DNA of 64,000 nt from Metellina segmentata (lineage: Eukaryota > Arthropoda > Arachnida > Araneae > Tetragnathidae): positions 51,932,744-51,996,743 of the forward strand of contig OX375877.1 of NCBI GenBank assembly GCA_947359465.1. The letters are read 5' to 3'. The notes beneath the pieces are model-generated. The model was not told the DNA's origin. It ran no database searches and was given only the letters and a program-made list of their open reading frames with translations. Both the position numbers and the translations under genes were made by a program. This document shows, piece after piece, positions 44,731 through 55,394 of the stretch (position 1 is the stretch's first letter; each line of letters opens with the position of its first letter).

Positions 44731-45404
44731 TCATAGGCTCGTATGAAATCCACATCAGATTCACCACGGGTGAACATCCACGTGAATCAGCGAAAGTCGT
44801 CCCACTCCTTCGAACGGCTCCACCTTCCAACAAAGACTCCTCGACATGATCTTGGGAAAGCTGAATCTGGAAATAAAGCTGTCATCCGCAGGAAGACACG
44901 CACAGCGGTGGAAATTTACGCCCTGCGCCATAACTTCTCCCTTCAGCTGCATTCCCGTCTTCCCAGTGACAGTGACAAACAAAAGAGGCCACAGAACGCC
45001 GTATCTCACGTATGGCCGACAACAAAACGTCCCCAGTCGCGTAATTCAGTCGACCTCCTCAGTCACAATCGCCCACTCGAAGGAAAACACTGGGGCATCG
45101 AGTGGTGTGTGTGTATATATATCTCAATTTTGAGCACTGAGGAAACCAGAGCTTTACGGGATCCGGGCGTTAACATTCGGACGCCATGACGTTTCGAGGT
45201 CGGCCGTTTTGATCCGGACGAGATGTCACCCAGCGACCACCCCTTCGCCGGAACGTGGATTTTTGTTTTATTACCACGACCCAGTTTTGGAGGTCGGATT
45301 TCGGAGGGAAAGCGAGTGCGTTGATGCATTCGTCAAAACGTGGTGGCACCGGAGGGTGGGTAGAAACTAACCCATTCGGAAGAGGTGTAGGAATAAATAG
45401 ATGG
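44731..45404. other. GC-rich unique island inside the minisatellite
   Basis: Non-repetitive DNA separating the two minisatellite blocks, with frames open on both strands (148 codons plus at 44743-45189; 82 and 88 codons minus). On the plus strand a TGTCATCCGCAG acceptor-like site near 44893 and a GGTGTGTGTG donor-like site near 45102 bracket about 210 bp. I recognise no protein family in any frame, so an exon is only a possibility. Confidence 0.3.
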
Positions 45405-46110
45405 TGGTGGTGAATTGGGTTTTTATGGCTCAAGGACCATATTTTGCCTAGCTGCACCATTTCTTTGGGGTAGGTTTTGGGTTTCGTGGCTCTAGGGCCA
45501 TATTTAGCCGAGCTGCGCAGTTTCTCGGTGTCGGTTTTGGGATGTGGTTCAAGGGCTATATTCAGCCAAGCTGCACCATTTCTCGTTGTCGATTTTGGGA
45601 TGTTGCTCAAGGGTTATATTTAGCAAAGCTGCACTATTTCGTTTGGGTAGGTTTTGGGTTTCGTGGCTCTAGGGCCATATTTAGCCAAGCTGCACCATTT
45701 TTTTGGGATAGGTTTTGGGTTTAGTGTCTCATGGGCCATATTTAGCCAAGCTGCACCATTTCTTTATGGTAGGTTTTGGGTTTAGTGGCTCATGGGCCAT
45801 ATTTAGCAAAGCTGCACTGTTTCGTTTGGGTAGGTTTTGAGTTTCGTGGCTCTAGGGCCATATTTAGCCAAGCTGCACCATTTCTTTGGGGTAGGTTTAG
45901 GTTTTTGCGGCTCTATGGCCATATTTAGCCAAGCTGCGCCATTTCTCGTTGTCGATTTTGGGATGGTGCTCAAGGGCCATATTTAGCCAAGCTGCACCAT
46001 TTCTTTGGTGTCGGTTTTGGGTTTTGTGGCTCAAGGGCCATATTTAGTCAAGTTGCACCATTTTTTTGGGTAGATTTTGGGTTTTGTGGCTCAAGGGACA
46101 CATTTATCCA
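45405..46110 (+). repeat. 61-bp minisatellite from a SINE-B tail, block 2 (~12 units)
   Basis: Same unit as block 1, with CCATATTTAGCC cores at about 45448, 45497, 45556, 45612, 45674, 45736, 45797, 45859, 45917, 45978, 46038 and 46098. The last unit runs directly into SINE-B body (ATCTTGTAATAGACATACGC, GATGAAAGTTTTAATGCAC), which shows that the array grew from the 3' tail of a resident SINE-B. Confidence 0.92.
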
Positions 46111-46290
46111 CACTGCATCAGTCACAAGAATACAATATCTTGTAATAGACATACGCGATGAAAGTTTTAATGCACAGAAGAGATAAATATAGAGGACAGG
46201 GCAGAACATCCATGCCGTACCCGGATTCGAACCTAGAACCTTCCGATCTAGAGGCTAACACATTTACCACTATACCGGTTGATCAACCCC
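46111..46290 (-). mobile_element. chimeric SINE: SINE-B body with head 1
   Basis: SINE-B body (AATACAATATCTTGTAATAG, GATGAAAGTTTTAATGCAC, AAGAGATAAATA) is followed by GAACATCCATGCCGTACCC and the complement of head 1 (GGATTCGAACCTAGAACC, CTAGAGGCTAACACATTTAC, CACTATACCGG). The usual SINE-B head is GGCTCAGTGGGT-type, so the head has been exchanged. Confidence 0.7.
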
Positions 46291-46520
46291 CTAAAAGAAA
46301 GATCCGAGGACAACACCACGTAATTTTGAACCACCATATGACGAGGCAACATCTGATCTGGCACTCCACTCTTCAAACTTCCACACCACGCCAACATGAG
46401 GACATTTGAGGCCACGACCTATTTAACGTGCGCCATCCACCTTTCTACACGACGGTCTTCGGGATTCGAATTCCGGTTGCTAAGTCGAGGCTCTTCCAAC
46501 CGGGGTACCGCGGTCCATCT
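46291..46520 (-). mobile_element. SINE-A2 copy, antisense, tail missing
   Basis: CCCCCTAAAAGAAAGATCCG, CACGTAATTTTGAACCACC, GACGAGGCAACATCTGATC, CCAACATGAGGACATTTGAG, ACGGTCTTCGGGATTCGAAT, CCGGTTGCTAAGTCG and GGCTCTTCCAACCGGGGTAC. The last words show the intact end of head 2 plus flank, a reference for the nested insertion at 55675. Confidence 0.78.
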
Positions 46521-47127
46521 TCAGACAGGAAAGTATCACATCGAAAAGTTTCGTCGTAATTTTTTTCATACCTTTCCAACTGAAACGACGCACATCGTCT
46601 CATAAACGGAAAAAAGTATGGTGCCCTTCATTCATAACATCCTCTGTTTTCCTTCAGCGTTTTTTGATTCCCTTCTTTACGACGGTCCGTACCCAAAAAG
46701 AAGGAAGTCACACCGAAAGAAAGACGCGATCTCTCGTTTTCCAAACGCTCTTAGCGCGGCTTTTGTTTCATAATTCCGCGTGAAATTTCCCTCCCCACAT
46801 AAACTCGAGCAATAAAAGGAAATCGTGCCTCTGGTCGCAATTCCAGGGAGAAATAGCGGCTTGGAAATTGAAAGGCGCTTCTGGCGATCAGTGCAAGCAT
46901 GACGGGGGGAATTCTGCGTGCATTTTTAATTCCTTATTGCGTGGGACGAACATTCCGAAATGGAGTGACGAAGGGAAAGTTCTGAAAGAGGTTTTCGATA
47001 GGGTAAAGCCGCGTTTACACCAGAGGTGCAAATACATTTCTACCCCCCCCCCTTTTGTTACGAGGTCGTTTTACGTTCCCCTATGCTGACCTCTTTTCGA
47101 CCGACTAAGGTGTAAACGCTTTGTGCA
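46521..47127. promoter_or_regulatory. CNE-like unique block
   Basis: CpG-containing, non-repetitive sequence (46560-47060) with homeodomain-type TTTTTAATTCC and CATAATTCCGCG words. It lacks motifs of any protein family in all frames. It is called as a candidate only on composition and contrast with the flanking repeats; a C-run interrupts it near 47043. Confidence 0.25.
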
Positions 47128-47766
47128 CTTTTTTCCTTGTTTCCAATTTAACTGTTTGTATTTATGATTGCAGGATTAAAACTACCCTAGAGCCTACAAT
47201 TCTGATAGTTGCGAGATCGGCGCTTCGACCTGGCTAAAGACCGTCGTGTTCACTAATGGTGACTGGGGCACGTTAAATAGGTTGTGGTCACAAAGTCCCC
47301 CATGTTCCCATACCAAATCAATACCTCTGGGGGCACCTGATCAGGGGGTTATCGGCCTCTGATTGGGATCTAAATTACGATATGTGTGAGTGAATGGATG
47401 TGTGAAAGGGACCATCCTGTAAAAAGGATGTGTCATGTATGTCGAGCAAAGACGGACTTCCTCCCAATGGGGCTCAATAACATGGAAGGCGCACCCCCTC
47501 GCCTCTTGCCGTCTTCGACGGGCCTGGCACTCCTCCGGTCTTCCAGTGTAGGCATAAGAAACAACAACAACAAAACTACCCTTCTGAATAACTGGTTTGA
47601 TGTTAGAGTTAGATATCACTTTAAAAGAAATTCATTTATGAAATAATTATAAAATTTTGCGGTTTCATGCAAGCTTTACGTCTGGAGCTAAGATTGTATC
47701 TGAAGTAAAAAACTAATTGAAAGTGGGAACCTTTATTTGAATCAAAGTACGTGAAATAGCACTGGA
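47128..47766. repeat. inverted duplication arm A (with SINE-C insertion)
   Basis: CTTGTTTCCAATTTAACTGT, TTGTATTTATGATTGCAGGA and, after the insertion, TTCTGAATAACTGGTTTGAT, GAAATTCATTTATGAAATAA, AAAATTTTGCGGTTTCATGC and TTTATTTGAATCAAAGTACG all occur in reverse complement at 49250-49497. By eye the arms are about 90% identical outside the insertion. Confidence 0.92.
47189..47571 (+). mobile_element. SINE-C with (AAC)n tail and 11-bp target duplication
   Basis: AAAACTACCCT lies on both sides (47178-47188 and 47572-47582). The opposite arm at 49.4 kb keeps the single, unfilled site (GATTACAACTACTCTTCTGA on its complement). The element begins with a diverged head-2 region (GTTGCGAGATCGGCGCTTCG), then the shared core (AAAGACCGTCGTG, GGGGCACGTTAAATAGG), a private body (CCTGATCAGGGGGTTATCGG, GTCTTCGACGGGCCTGGC), and ends AAACAACAACAACA. 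Confidence 0.9.
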
Positions 47767-47970
47767 CTCTATCCTTGGCCACTACAAGACCGGAAGTAAT
47801 GATTAACGACTTCCAATGGCGGACACAAAGGACCTGTCCTTGGCCACTACAAGGCTGGAAGTGATGGTCACTTGTGAAGGGGGCCCCCAGTGGGAGGACC
47901 ATCATTACCCCTAACAAAGGACAGCACTTCCGATCCAGAAGCCAACACCTTAACCGCTAGGAGCTTTGTG
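47767..47970 (-). mobile_element. SINE-D, antisense
   Basis: CCAATGGCGGACACAAAGG (complement of the CCGCCATT end) is followed by CCTTGGCCACTACAAGGC, GGAAGTGATGGTCACTTGTG, CCCAGTGGGAGGACCATC and the head-1 complement CTTCCGATCCAGAAGCC, AACACCTTAACCGCTAGG. TCCTTGGCCACTACAAG appears twice, so the tail is locally duplicated. Confidence 0.75.
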
Positions 47971-49105
47971 GATTTTATCGGCAACTATCCGAGCTCACTC
48001 TTCTCACCGATCACTTTTCATCAAGATGTCGAGTTCCTCACCAATTTCACTATAGACATTGTTCTTCTTTGTACTCGGGTGTAGTTCGGTCCCAGAGGAC
48101 AGGCCTCTCTCTCTAAATAGTTCTATTAATGTTTATTATCATCTCTTTCGTCCACGCCATTTTATTCCAACAGGTCACTCACTGGAAGTTTGGCGGGGGA
48201 TGTGGTCAAGGCAAGCAATATCAGAGAACGAACAAAAGACGTCGTGAGCGACCAGGGGGGGGGCGAAGGGCAGAGGAGAGCGGTTATTGTCCAGCAAACG
48301 TCTCGGAGAAATACCCCCCAAAAGTTGCAATCCTTTGATTTTTACTGATTCATGGTGGAAAACAAATTTGGCTCTGCAAACTCTCCAAATCGCCACCCCG
48401 ACTCGAGATCTTGACGATAAAATTAATGCTCGGAATAGCTTCGATGATTGGAGGGAGAGAAGTTGTGCATATCCGGTGTAAATGCGGCTTAATGTAGTAG
48501 ATGGATTGGCTCGAGGATTTAGGTTTGTCGGTTGATTGATTTTTGGCCAAGCAGCGCCAAACACGAGAGAGGGGAAGGAGGCAAGAATCAGAAGGGTAGA
48601 CGAGGGTAAGAGAAGGGAGGGTGGATTATCCGGGTACCTCAGTGTTGATATGACCCAGAGGGCTCGAAGTTTTCGAAGGGAGAAATGGAATGTGTTTCAC
48701 TGTAGCGTTTTTCAAGGTTCAAAAACCATCTGGTATTGTTGCCAAAACGCTTGTCTACCACCTGAAAGGTCCAGAGTTCATATCTCAGTTTGTAGGGGCA
48801 CGGTGTAGGGTAGTTGTCCTTTACGCAGGGGCGCTTAAATTTTTTTCAAACGTCTCCAGGAACGGCTCTTTCGGCTGCATGTCCGACCTCCCTCACCTAA
48901 TTACCTAACTTGATCAATAGAGTCTTGAGTGGCATTTACGACTGACGCTTTCCTTAGACTGATAACTTTCCTTAGACTTTCCTTAACAAACCTTTGCACT
49001 GATCAATCATTTAGAATTAATTTTAAGAATGTGCCTCAAGAACGTCATTCGTACTTCAGCAAATTATCTTAGGTTATAAATTTTATTAAAAGTAATAGTA
49101 CAATG

Positions 49106-49112
<7 letters not shown>
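47971..49112. other. unique sequence with a small SINE-B tail piece
   Basis: 48060-48480 is non-repetitive and GC-richer, with frames on both strands but no motif. TTTTGGCCAAGCAGCGCCAA near 48540 is the SINE-B tail module. No gene supported. Confidence 0.4.
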
Positions 49113-49202
<90 letters not shown>

Positions 49203-49235
49203 TTATTTATTTATTTATATATATTTTTATATATT
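49113..49235. repeat. long (TA)n microsatellite followed by (ATTT)n
   Basis: About 85 bp of uninterrupted TA, then ATTT tetramers and more TA. It lies at the edge of inverted-duplication arm B and is a likely source of length variation and assembly error. Confidence 0.97.
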
Positions 49236-49249
49236 TATATTTATGTCAA

Positions 49250-49497
49250 AGAGCTGTTTCACGTACTTTGATTCAAATAAAGGTTCTCACTTTCAACTAT
49301 AGTTTTTTACTTCAGAAACAATCTTAGTTTCAGACGTAAGGCTAGCATGAAAAACCGCAAAATTTTATAATTATTTCATAAATGAATTTCTTTGTAAGTG
49401 ATATCTAACTCTACCATCAAACCAGTTATTCAGAAGAGTAGTTGTAATCCTGAAATCATAAATACAAACAGTTAAATTGGAAACAAGGAAAATTTCA
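49250..49497. repeat. inverted duplication arm B (empty SINE-C site)
   Basis: Reverse complement of 47128-47766 without the 383-bp SINE-C. The junction region on its complement reads GATTACAACTACTCTTCTGA, the ancestral unfilled target. Confidence 0.92.
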
Positions 49498-50519
49498 GTT
49501 TTTAGCAGTACTATCACCAGACACAACTTCCTTTAATAAATGTAATTTGACTATAACTAGTCACGAATTTAATTTCTTTTAAACTGGAAATAAGTCGCTA
49601 TCGTTAAGAATTTATCGAAAATAATAATGCTATACATTCACCTTGTGGCCTTCGGTTTAACAAAAGAATTCAACGAGCTAAGGGTGATTGATTCTAACTT
49701 ATAATTAAGTGAGTGTTTTCTAAAGATAACTTACTTTTATAGTTGTGAAATTGAACTTGGCAAAAATAACTTAAACGAATTTCAAAATTCCTTTTTTTGG
49801 TTTTGCTGCCATTTAAAATATTACTAAAATTGCTGAAATCTGGTTTCAATTTCTCAGATATGTATAATTAATTATCGAATAATTTTTGTTGAATATCAAC
49901 CACCCAAGCAATCAGAGATCAATCGCAAAGGCCTTAATGAAAAACGCACCTCACAAAAACTATAAAACTCGAATCGTATTTAAGTTACCTTTACTATAAA
50001 AAGCAGTTTTTTTTATGACTTATGAAAAAATACTCAGTTAACTTAAAAGGTCAACTGGCTCACAACAAAAGGAATTTTCACTATATTAACATTGAAACAC
50101 CGTGTTCCCTGTACAATTATAAAGATTTTTTTTCCATGCGGCCATTAGTTTAGGGTTTATTAAGTGTCAAAATTGAAAAACCGAAATTTCAAACGCGAAT
50201 GAGCAAAAGACGTACAAATTTCAGTTTTCAGTCGTCTTAATTTTTTTAGAGTACCTCTCAACGTAAAGATTGGAGCTCGTCGAGCTTTTTTAGAAATTTT
50301 AATTTGGTTCCTGATAATATTTTTTTGAAATTCGGAAAAAATCGGGACATTTTCGTTATTTTTTTAAAAAACTGTCATATCCATATCTTACTTATTTTTT
50401 ATTACCTTATTACTATCTTATTAGTTTTTAAATTTGAAAACATCGCAGTATACCTTAGAATGTACTCTTTCTTACGGTATTTTTGAACTTGGTTAATAAA
50501 TAAATTCGATGTGATCAAA
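49498..50519. other. unique AT-rich sequence
   Basis: No gene, repeat or RNA recognised. Confidence 0.45.
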
Positions 50520-50691
50520 AGTTGGTCACACAAATTACGGAATATTGGATATTCCCAACTTTTTGTTATAGCTGTCATATCTACAGATTAATACTATTAT
50601 TTTTTAAATCTGAGAACATAACTGAATACATTAGATAATACTTTCTTATGATACAATGATTGGTTGGCGAGAAGGGAGCGGAGCCCCCTAG
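50520..50691 (+). mobile_element. Helitron 3' end
   Basis: GGCGAGAAGGGAGCGGAGCC, then CCCTAG (CTAG at 50688-50691) before T, is the same class of terminus as the 124-bp Helitron at 19585-19708 (GGCGAGCGTAAGCGAGC ... GCCCCCTAG). The 5' end was not located, so the start given is nominal. Confidence 0.55.
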
Positions 50692-51224
50692 TAATTTGAA
50701 TATATGGTTCAACCTATTGCAGGTAACTGGTAAAAGTAGTGATCTAAGTCATAAATGCAATATTGCGACGGAAATTTGGAGGTCTAGGGTTATTGGGATC
50801 CATCAAGGGTCTGCGAAGACATAAGGGGCAGCAAGGCCAATTGACCCGGTCCCAATATTCTAAGGGCCTCGTGTATATATTTTTGACATGGACGACCAAT
50901 TAGCGAAGTTTTAATTTTTACCTTCTATCATTTTTAAAAAATTACTACTATCTTAAACCAAAGAGGTATTGTCGTTTCTAATCGTCGAGGAAATCACAAT
51001 TAAAAGCTTCTCAAGAATAATTTAATTGCATATACATCAATGAATATTAATCAAAATTACTATCGAACCCATAATACTTTCAGACATTATGTATCTGGAT
51101 GTCCTTTGATGTCTTTAACTCTCCTGGTCTTGACGAGTGATCCCCCTCATTAGCAACGTGCCAAATCTTATGTTGGACTAGATATTTTGTTATTAGAACG
51201 CTACACTATCACGATCATTGGAAA
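50692..51224. other. unique sequence
   Basis: Nothing recognised. Confidence 0.4.
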
Positions 51225-52440
51225 AAATTGACCAGATCTTGATCTCTTCATCATAAAAATATCGACATCTTGATGACGAGATATCTTGTCATTAGCAAAG
51301 TTGGTCAGATTTTGATGGACGACATACCTCGTCGAAACCACTTAGAGAGAAAAGTTTGCGATGACTCACACAGAAAACTAAACAGATTCAATTTAAAGAA
51401 TTAAGAATAATCGTAAGAATTAAATTGCCAAAGCAAAACCGTGGAAACGATACAAAAACCTGGAATAGCGTGATAGAAGTTTGCTCTACCAGCTCTTTTG
51501 ACATCTTCATGCAGAAAATTTCAAATGAGGTTAACCAACAAATTATATCCTGCTCTAAACCTTTAGACTACGGCCGGACCAGCAGTTTTACCGTGATCGA
51601 GCCAAGAAAGAATTTTGACCACGTCCAGTACTGTAGTTATACTAAGAATCGCGCCAAGAAAGAATTTAGACTATGGCCAGTACAGCAGTTGTACCTTGGA
51701 GGTTGCAAGAATTGCGCCAATAAAGAATCGTCTCTGTTATATCTATAGCCGTGCCGACCAACCGGTATAGTGGTTAAGGTGTTAGCCTCTAGATCGGAAG
51801 GTCCCCGGTTCGAATCCGGGTTCGGGCATGGATGTTTGTAAGCGTATACCAGCTCAGGTGTTGCTTCGTCATCTGAGCATGGTTCAAAATTACGAAGTAT
51901 AAATTGTTAGGGGCAAAGATGGTCCTCCCACTGGGTGCTTCTTTACAAGTGGCCATCACTTCCGGCCTTGTAGTGGCCAATGACCTAGGTCAAATGTGCC
52001 CGCCATTAGAAAAAAAAATATCTATAGCCGTTGTCAAAAGGTGAACTCGAACTTCCGTCCGTCTTCAAATGTCATTCTTTTACGAAATGTTCATAGAAAC
52101 TAATGAATTAGAGACAACGCATCACTAGAGAAATTGTCCAAATCTTGATGGACGAGGTATCTCGTTAAAATCACTTGGAGGGTTAAATTTGAGATGTCAA
52201 ATTGATAACAAAACAGATTTAGGATCGTAAGAATTAAAATTGTAAAAAGTGAACCGAGGAGACGAGTCAAACTCCTGGTATAGCTACATTCAAGTTTGCT
52301 CTACAAGCTCTTTTGACAGCTTCAAGCAGAAAATTTCAAATGACGTTAACCAACAAATTATATCCCAACTGAATTTCTGAACCTTTTACTCCGACTTCAA
52401 ATGTCCGTCTTTTGCGAAACGTACCCAGAACCGAATAAAT
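51225..52440. repeat. old tandem segmental duplication, first copy carrying SINE-D
   Basis: Shared words in order: the GACGAG.TAT.TCGT palindromic units, CGTCGAAACCACTT, ATCGTAAGAATTAAA, GTTTGCTCTACCAGCTCTTT, GCAGAAAATTTCAAATGA, GTTAACCAACAAATTATATC and, further on, CTTCAAATGTC. Copy 2 (from about 52128) lacks the GCCAAGAAAGAATTT part (51600-51740), which resembles the repeat at 61400-62090. Confidence 0.75.
51753..52017 (+). mobile_element. SINE-D, complete, with 14-bp target duplication
   Basis: ATATCTATAGCCGT flanks it at 51739-51752 and 52018-52031, and the uninterrupted site exists at about 61603 and 62073. Head 1 has an A-box region TAGTGGTTAAGGTG and a perfect T-arm CCCGG-TTCGAAT-CCGGG (51804-51820). 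The body includes SINE-A words (AGCTCAGGTGTTGCTTCGTC), then a private tail (GGTCCTCCCACTGGGTGC, TTCCGGCCTTGTAGTGGCC, GTGCCCGCCATTAG) and an A run. Confidence 0.93.
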
Positions 52441-52999
52441 TAGCAACAGCAGGAAGAAAGCCGACTCAAAGCACACTCTCAAAACCGACGTCATTCAAAG
52501 CAGAACCTCAGGAGTCAGGAAGCCGCCACATTCGGAGATGCAATAAAAAGAAATAAAGTAGAGCCTCTCAACAGAGTTTCTCTCAAATAAAACAATTTCC
52601 AAAAGGCATTGCGAAACACAAAAGAAGTTTATTGTTCGGAACAGGAAAGACCAACACAATAATTCCTCAAATGAAACGGCCACGGAGCTAGGGGCTGAGT
52701 GACAGCTGTCTTACGCCTGATGACAAACCAGGAAGTAAATGATAACTTTTCATTAGAGAAAGGAAACTTGAGAGCTTAATATTCTATGAATAATTACAAT
52801 GGAGGAGACACAAAAGTGAGGAAGAAAATAGAGATATGCCATAACTCAAGATCCCGGCCACGACGACGCTTTTCAGAGACGGTATGAGTTGCAGCCTAAC
52901 AATTAAGTCCCTCTCAGGATTTTATTAGAGAATTAAGAATCCAGTTAGGGATATGCCAGGTTACGGAATTGTTCCATGTTTATGTGTTGTAATTGATAG
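52441..52999. other. unique sequence
   Basis: A 62-codon minus frame has no motif. No repeat seen elsewhere in the window. Confidence 0.4.
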
Positions 53000-53060
53000 G
53001 TTGGTTTGGGGCTTTGTGGCGCAAGGGCCATATTTGTCCAAGCTGCGCCAAGCACAAAAC
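53000..53060 (-). mobile_element. SINE-B tail fragment
   Basis: GGTTGGTTTGGGGCTTTGTG, GCGCAAGGGCCATATTTGTC and CAAGCTGCGCCAAGCAC are the antisense tail module that built the 44-46 kb minisatellite. Confidence 0.75.
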
Positions 53061-53389
53061 AACTCCAAGTAAAGATAGGGGGATTGAGGGACAGAGTAGT
53101 GAGATGAAAGCAAGAAAAAATCGCTTCATAATCCCGTGATCGCTATCCCCCGTATTAACTCAACTTCATCATGTGATACCGACCCAACAGAGGGTTTATG
53201 GTATAAAAAAAAATTCCAATCGCGTTTAAGATGACTAGATGTGAACTATAAATAATTTTTCTGTATGGCAAAGCAGAAATTTTGAATTATTAAACACACA
53301 AGCAGGTGTTGTCCTAAAAAAATTTAACTGTGAGGGTTTTAGAGGCAAGAGATTGTTGGGGACAAGGCTGGGAGAGAGACAAATGTTGG
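53061..53389. other. unique sequence
   Basis: Nothing recognised. Confidence 0.35.
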
Positions 53390-54198
53390 GGATAGGGATG
53401 GCAATTCCAAGGTGCACGTCCAATGGATTCCCTCCCATGTCGGTATGACAACGAGATCGCGGATTCCCTGGCAAAGGCTGCTTCCTTAGAGACTCTCCAG
53501 TCAGACATGCCTTGTACATATAATGAAGCGTTCTCAGAGTGCAGGTAATGGTAATTTTAGTTAACGTCGTACTAGAGCAACACAACGGGCTATTGACGAC
53601 GGTCCGGGATCAGTCCCATAAGGGAAATATCCGAGGACAACACCTCGGAATTTGGAACCTCGATCAGATGACGAAGCAACACCTGAGCTAGCACCCCACT
53701 CTCCAAACTTCCACACCAATCCAACGTGAGGGTTTTCGGCCACGACAGATTTAAGGTGCACCAGCCGCCTCTACACCATACGCTTACAAACATCCATGCC
53801 CGGACCCGGATTCAAACTAGGAACCTTCCTATCTAGAGGCTAACACCTTAACCGCTATACCGGTTGGTCGGCTCTCAGAGTGCAGGAAGACGTCTAAAGA
53901 TCTTTGGATTGTCCCTCCAGTACATGACTTGTACTCGAGAAGTCGCCCTGGAGGCTCCCTACTCTTTGAGGTCCATAGAAGTCAGCAGATTTGTATTTCA
54001 CGTTTTGCCAGTGGACACTTGAGGAGTCTCTCCTACGAACAGGGCCAGAAGGTTTTCAGGACTTGTACCAAGTGCGGAGCTGATCAGGCTTCGCCAGCTC
54101 ATATTTTAAAATGTATTGACTTTACAATGAACAAGGTTTTTTCGGAAGAACTTTTCTTGGACTTTTGGGGGGTTTATGGACTCGTGGACCTAGTCTAA
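53390..54198 (+). pseudogene. LINE ORF2 C-terminus: RNase H end and Cys-rich knuckle
   Basis: NSKVHVQWIPSHVGM, then after a frameshift NEIADSLAKAASLE, is the last RNase H block of a non-LTR retrotransposon (catalytic His in PSHVG, Asp in IAD). It continues SDMPCTYNEAFSEC, is broken by the SINE-A1 insertion, and resumes at 53887 with KTSKDLW. Then comes CISRFASGHLRSLSYEQGQ and CTKCGADQASPAHILKC (C-x2-C-x9-H-x3-C). It ends FWGVYGLVDLV at 54198. Upstream RT is absent. Related C-termini are common in arthropod, especially spider, LINEs (from memory). Confidence 0.88.
53546..53872 (-). mobile_element. SINE-A1, complete, with 14-bp target duplication
   Basis: TCTCAGAGTGCAGG is duplicated at 53532-53545 and 53873-53886. 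The sense strand runs right to left: AGCCGACCAACCGGTATAGC, head 1 with GGTTAAGGTGTTAGCC, the GGTGCACCTTAAATCTGTCG core, the body, and the tail ACGTTAACTAAAATTACC. It is inserted within the LINE relic, so it is younger than that LINE copy. It serves as the length reference for the family (327 bp). Confidence 0.95.
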
Positions 54199-55094
54199 TT
54201 TAAAGAGACCATGTCGGGGATTAGTAACAGCAATAGGTGAAGATTCTAAACCAAAAGAAAATTTTACTCTTAAGACTGAATTGAAACTGGCTGCATCATT
54301 TCAAACTCCCTTTCGGTCACAAATTGTACGATTTTTACTGCAGTAAGGGGTGAAGGTGTGTTTACAAAAGACAGTAAACCACATGAAAAAAGGATAGGTC
54401 ACAAGAATATATTGGTTTCATGGAGCCTGCACATAACTAAAGATGCATCAACGAATGATGGGATTGATAGCATTTTCTACAGTACTAATTTTCTTCAGTC
54501 ACTCGACATGCGTTATAATTCATAACACTTATTTAACACGGTATCTAACATCCTCACGACACCAGAGCCATTCTTGATTTCAATCACATTCATTTGGCTT
54601 TGGTATCTTTTGTTTGCAAACTCGTTTTTACATTCATCATAATCGGTGATCTGTCTGAGATAAGGAATAAACTATAATAAAAACAGGAGGGGTGAATTGT
54701 ATATCTGATCTTTCAAAACCAGATTACAACTAGCAGTTCCTTAATTCGGTCAGTCAAGCGTAGTACTTCCATTTGATGTAACTGCAAGATTGTTTCATCA
54801 AAAAGAGTAAATACGTTTGATTAAAATATACGTCATTTTGACTGTCGTGTTTCAGAAGTTTTGTAAATCGTCGTATCTGTACAAAAACTTTTTTCAACAC
54901 ACATATAACATTCAAATCTCAAACACTGCTCTTTTTGTCTATTTGTATTGCGCATTCGAAGTCATTTGAAATAGAAACAAGTTTTTTGTTTATTTTGAGA
55001 AGAGCAACAAAAGGTCTTTCTGTCTATTTGTGGAAGTAACTGATCAAAAAGTGGAACTAGATTTTGGTTCTGGACGCAAACAATCATTACCTTG
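54199..55094. other. unique AT-rich sequence
   Basis: No gene or repeat recognised. Confidence 0.45.
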
Positions 55095-55312
55095 CACAAT
55101 AGCATGCTTACCGTTCTTTTCTTCACTCGTATTAACAATCAAGACACTCAAATTCACTTTTTTCTCTGCAATCTTTCAAAAATTTGAATTGTTTTTAAAT
55201 TTCACAATAGTATGTTTACTGTTTTTTTCTTCACTAGTGTTAACAATCAAAACAAAATCCAATTCACTTTCTCCTCTGTTATCTTTCAAAAATGTGAATT
55301 TTTTTTCTACTA
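55095..55312. repeat. two-copy 108-bp tandem repeat
   Basis: CACAATAG.ATG.TTAC.GTT starts at 55095 and 55203, continuing TTCTTCACT.GT.TTAACAATC and ATCTTTCAAAAAT.TGAATT in both. The period is 36 codons, which keeps a 101-codon plus frame open; that frame has no motif and both copies are diverged. Confidence 0.88.
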
Positions 55313-55394
55313 CACATCTCAACGACGCAATTTAAATTATAATACGGCACTCATAACAATGTGTTACTGAAAAACTCATCTTGCAGAAAGGCAG

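Noticed and set aside
44743..45189. 148-residue ATG-initiated frame
   Set aside because: It overlaps equally open frames on the other strand and in another plus frame; no homology recognised. Left as an unresolved island instead.
49103..49327. 74-codon frame over the TA tract
   Set aside because: It is an alternating Ile-Tyr product of a microsatellite.
51753..51830. a genuine tRNA gene
   Set aside because: Head 1 has a good T-arm, but the anticodon and acceptor stems do not form a clean cloverleaf, and the sequence is the 5' end of a SINE with TSD.
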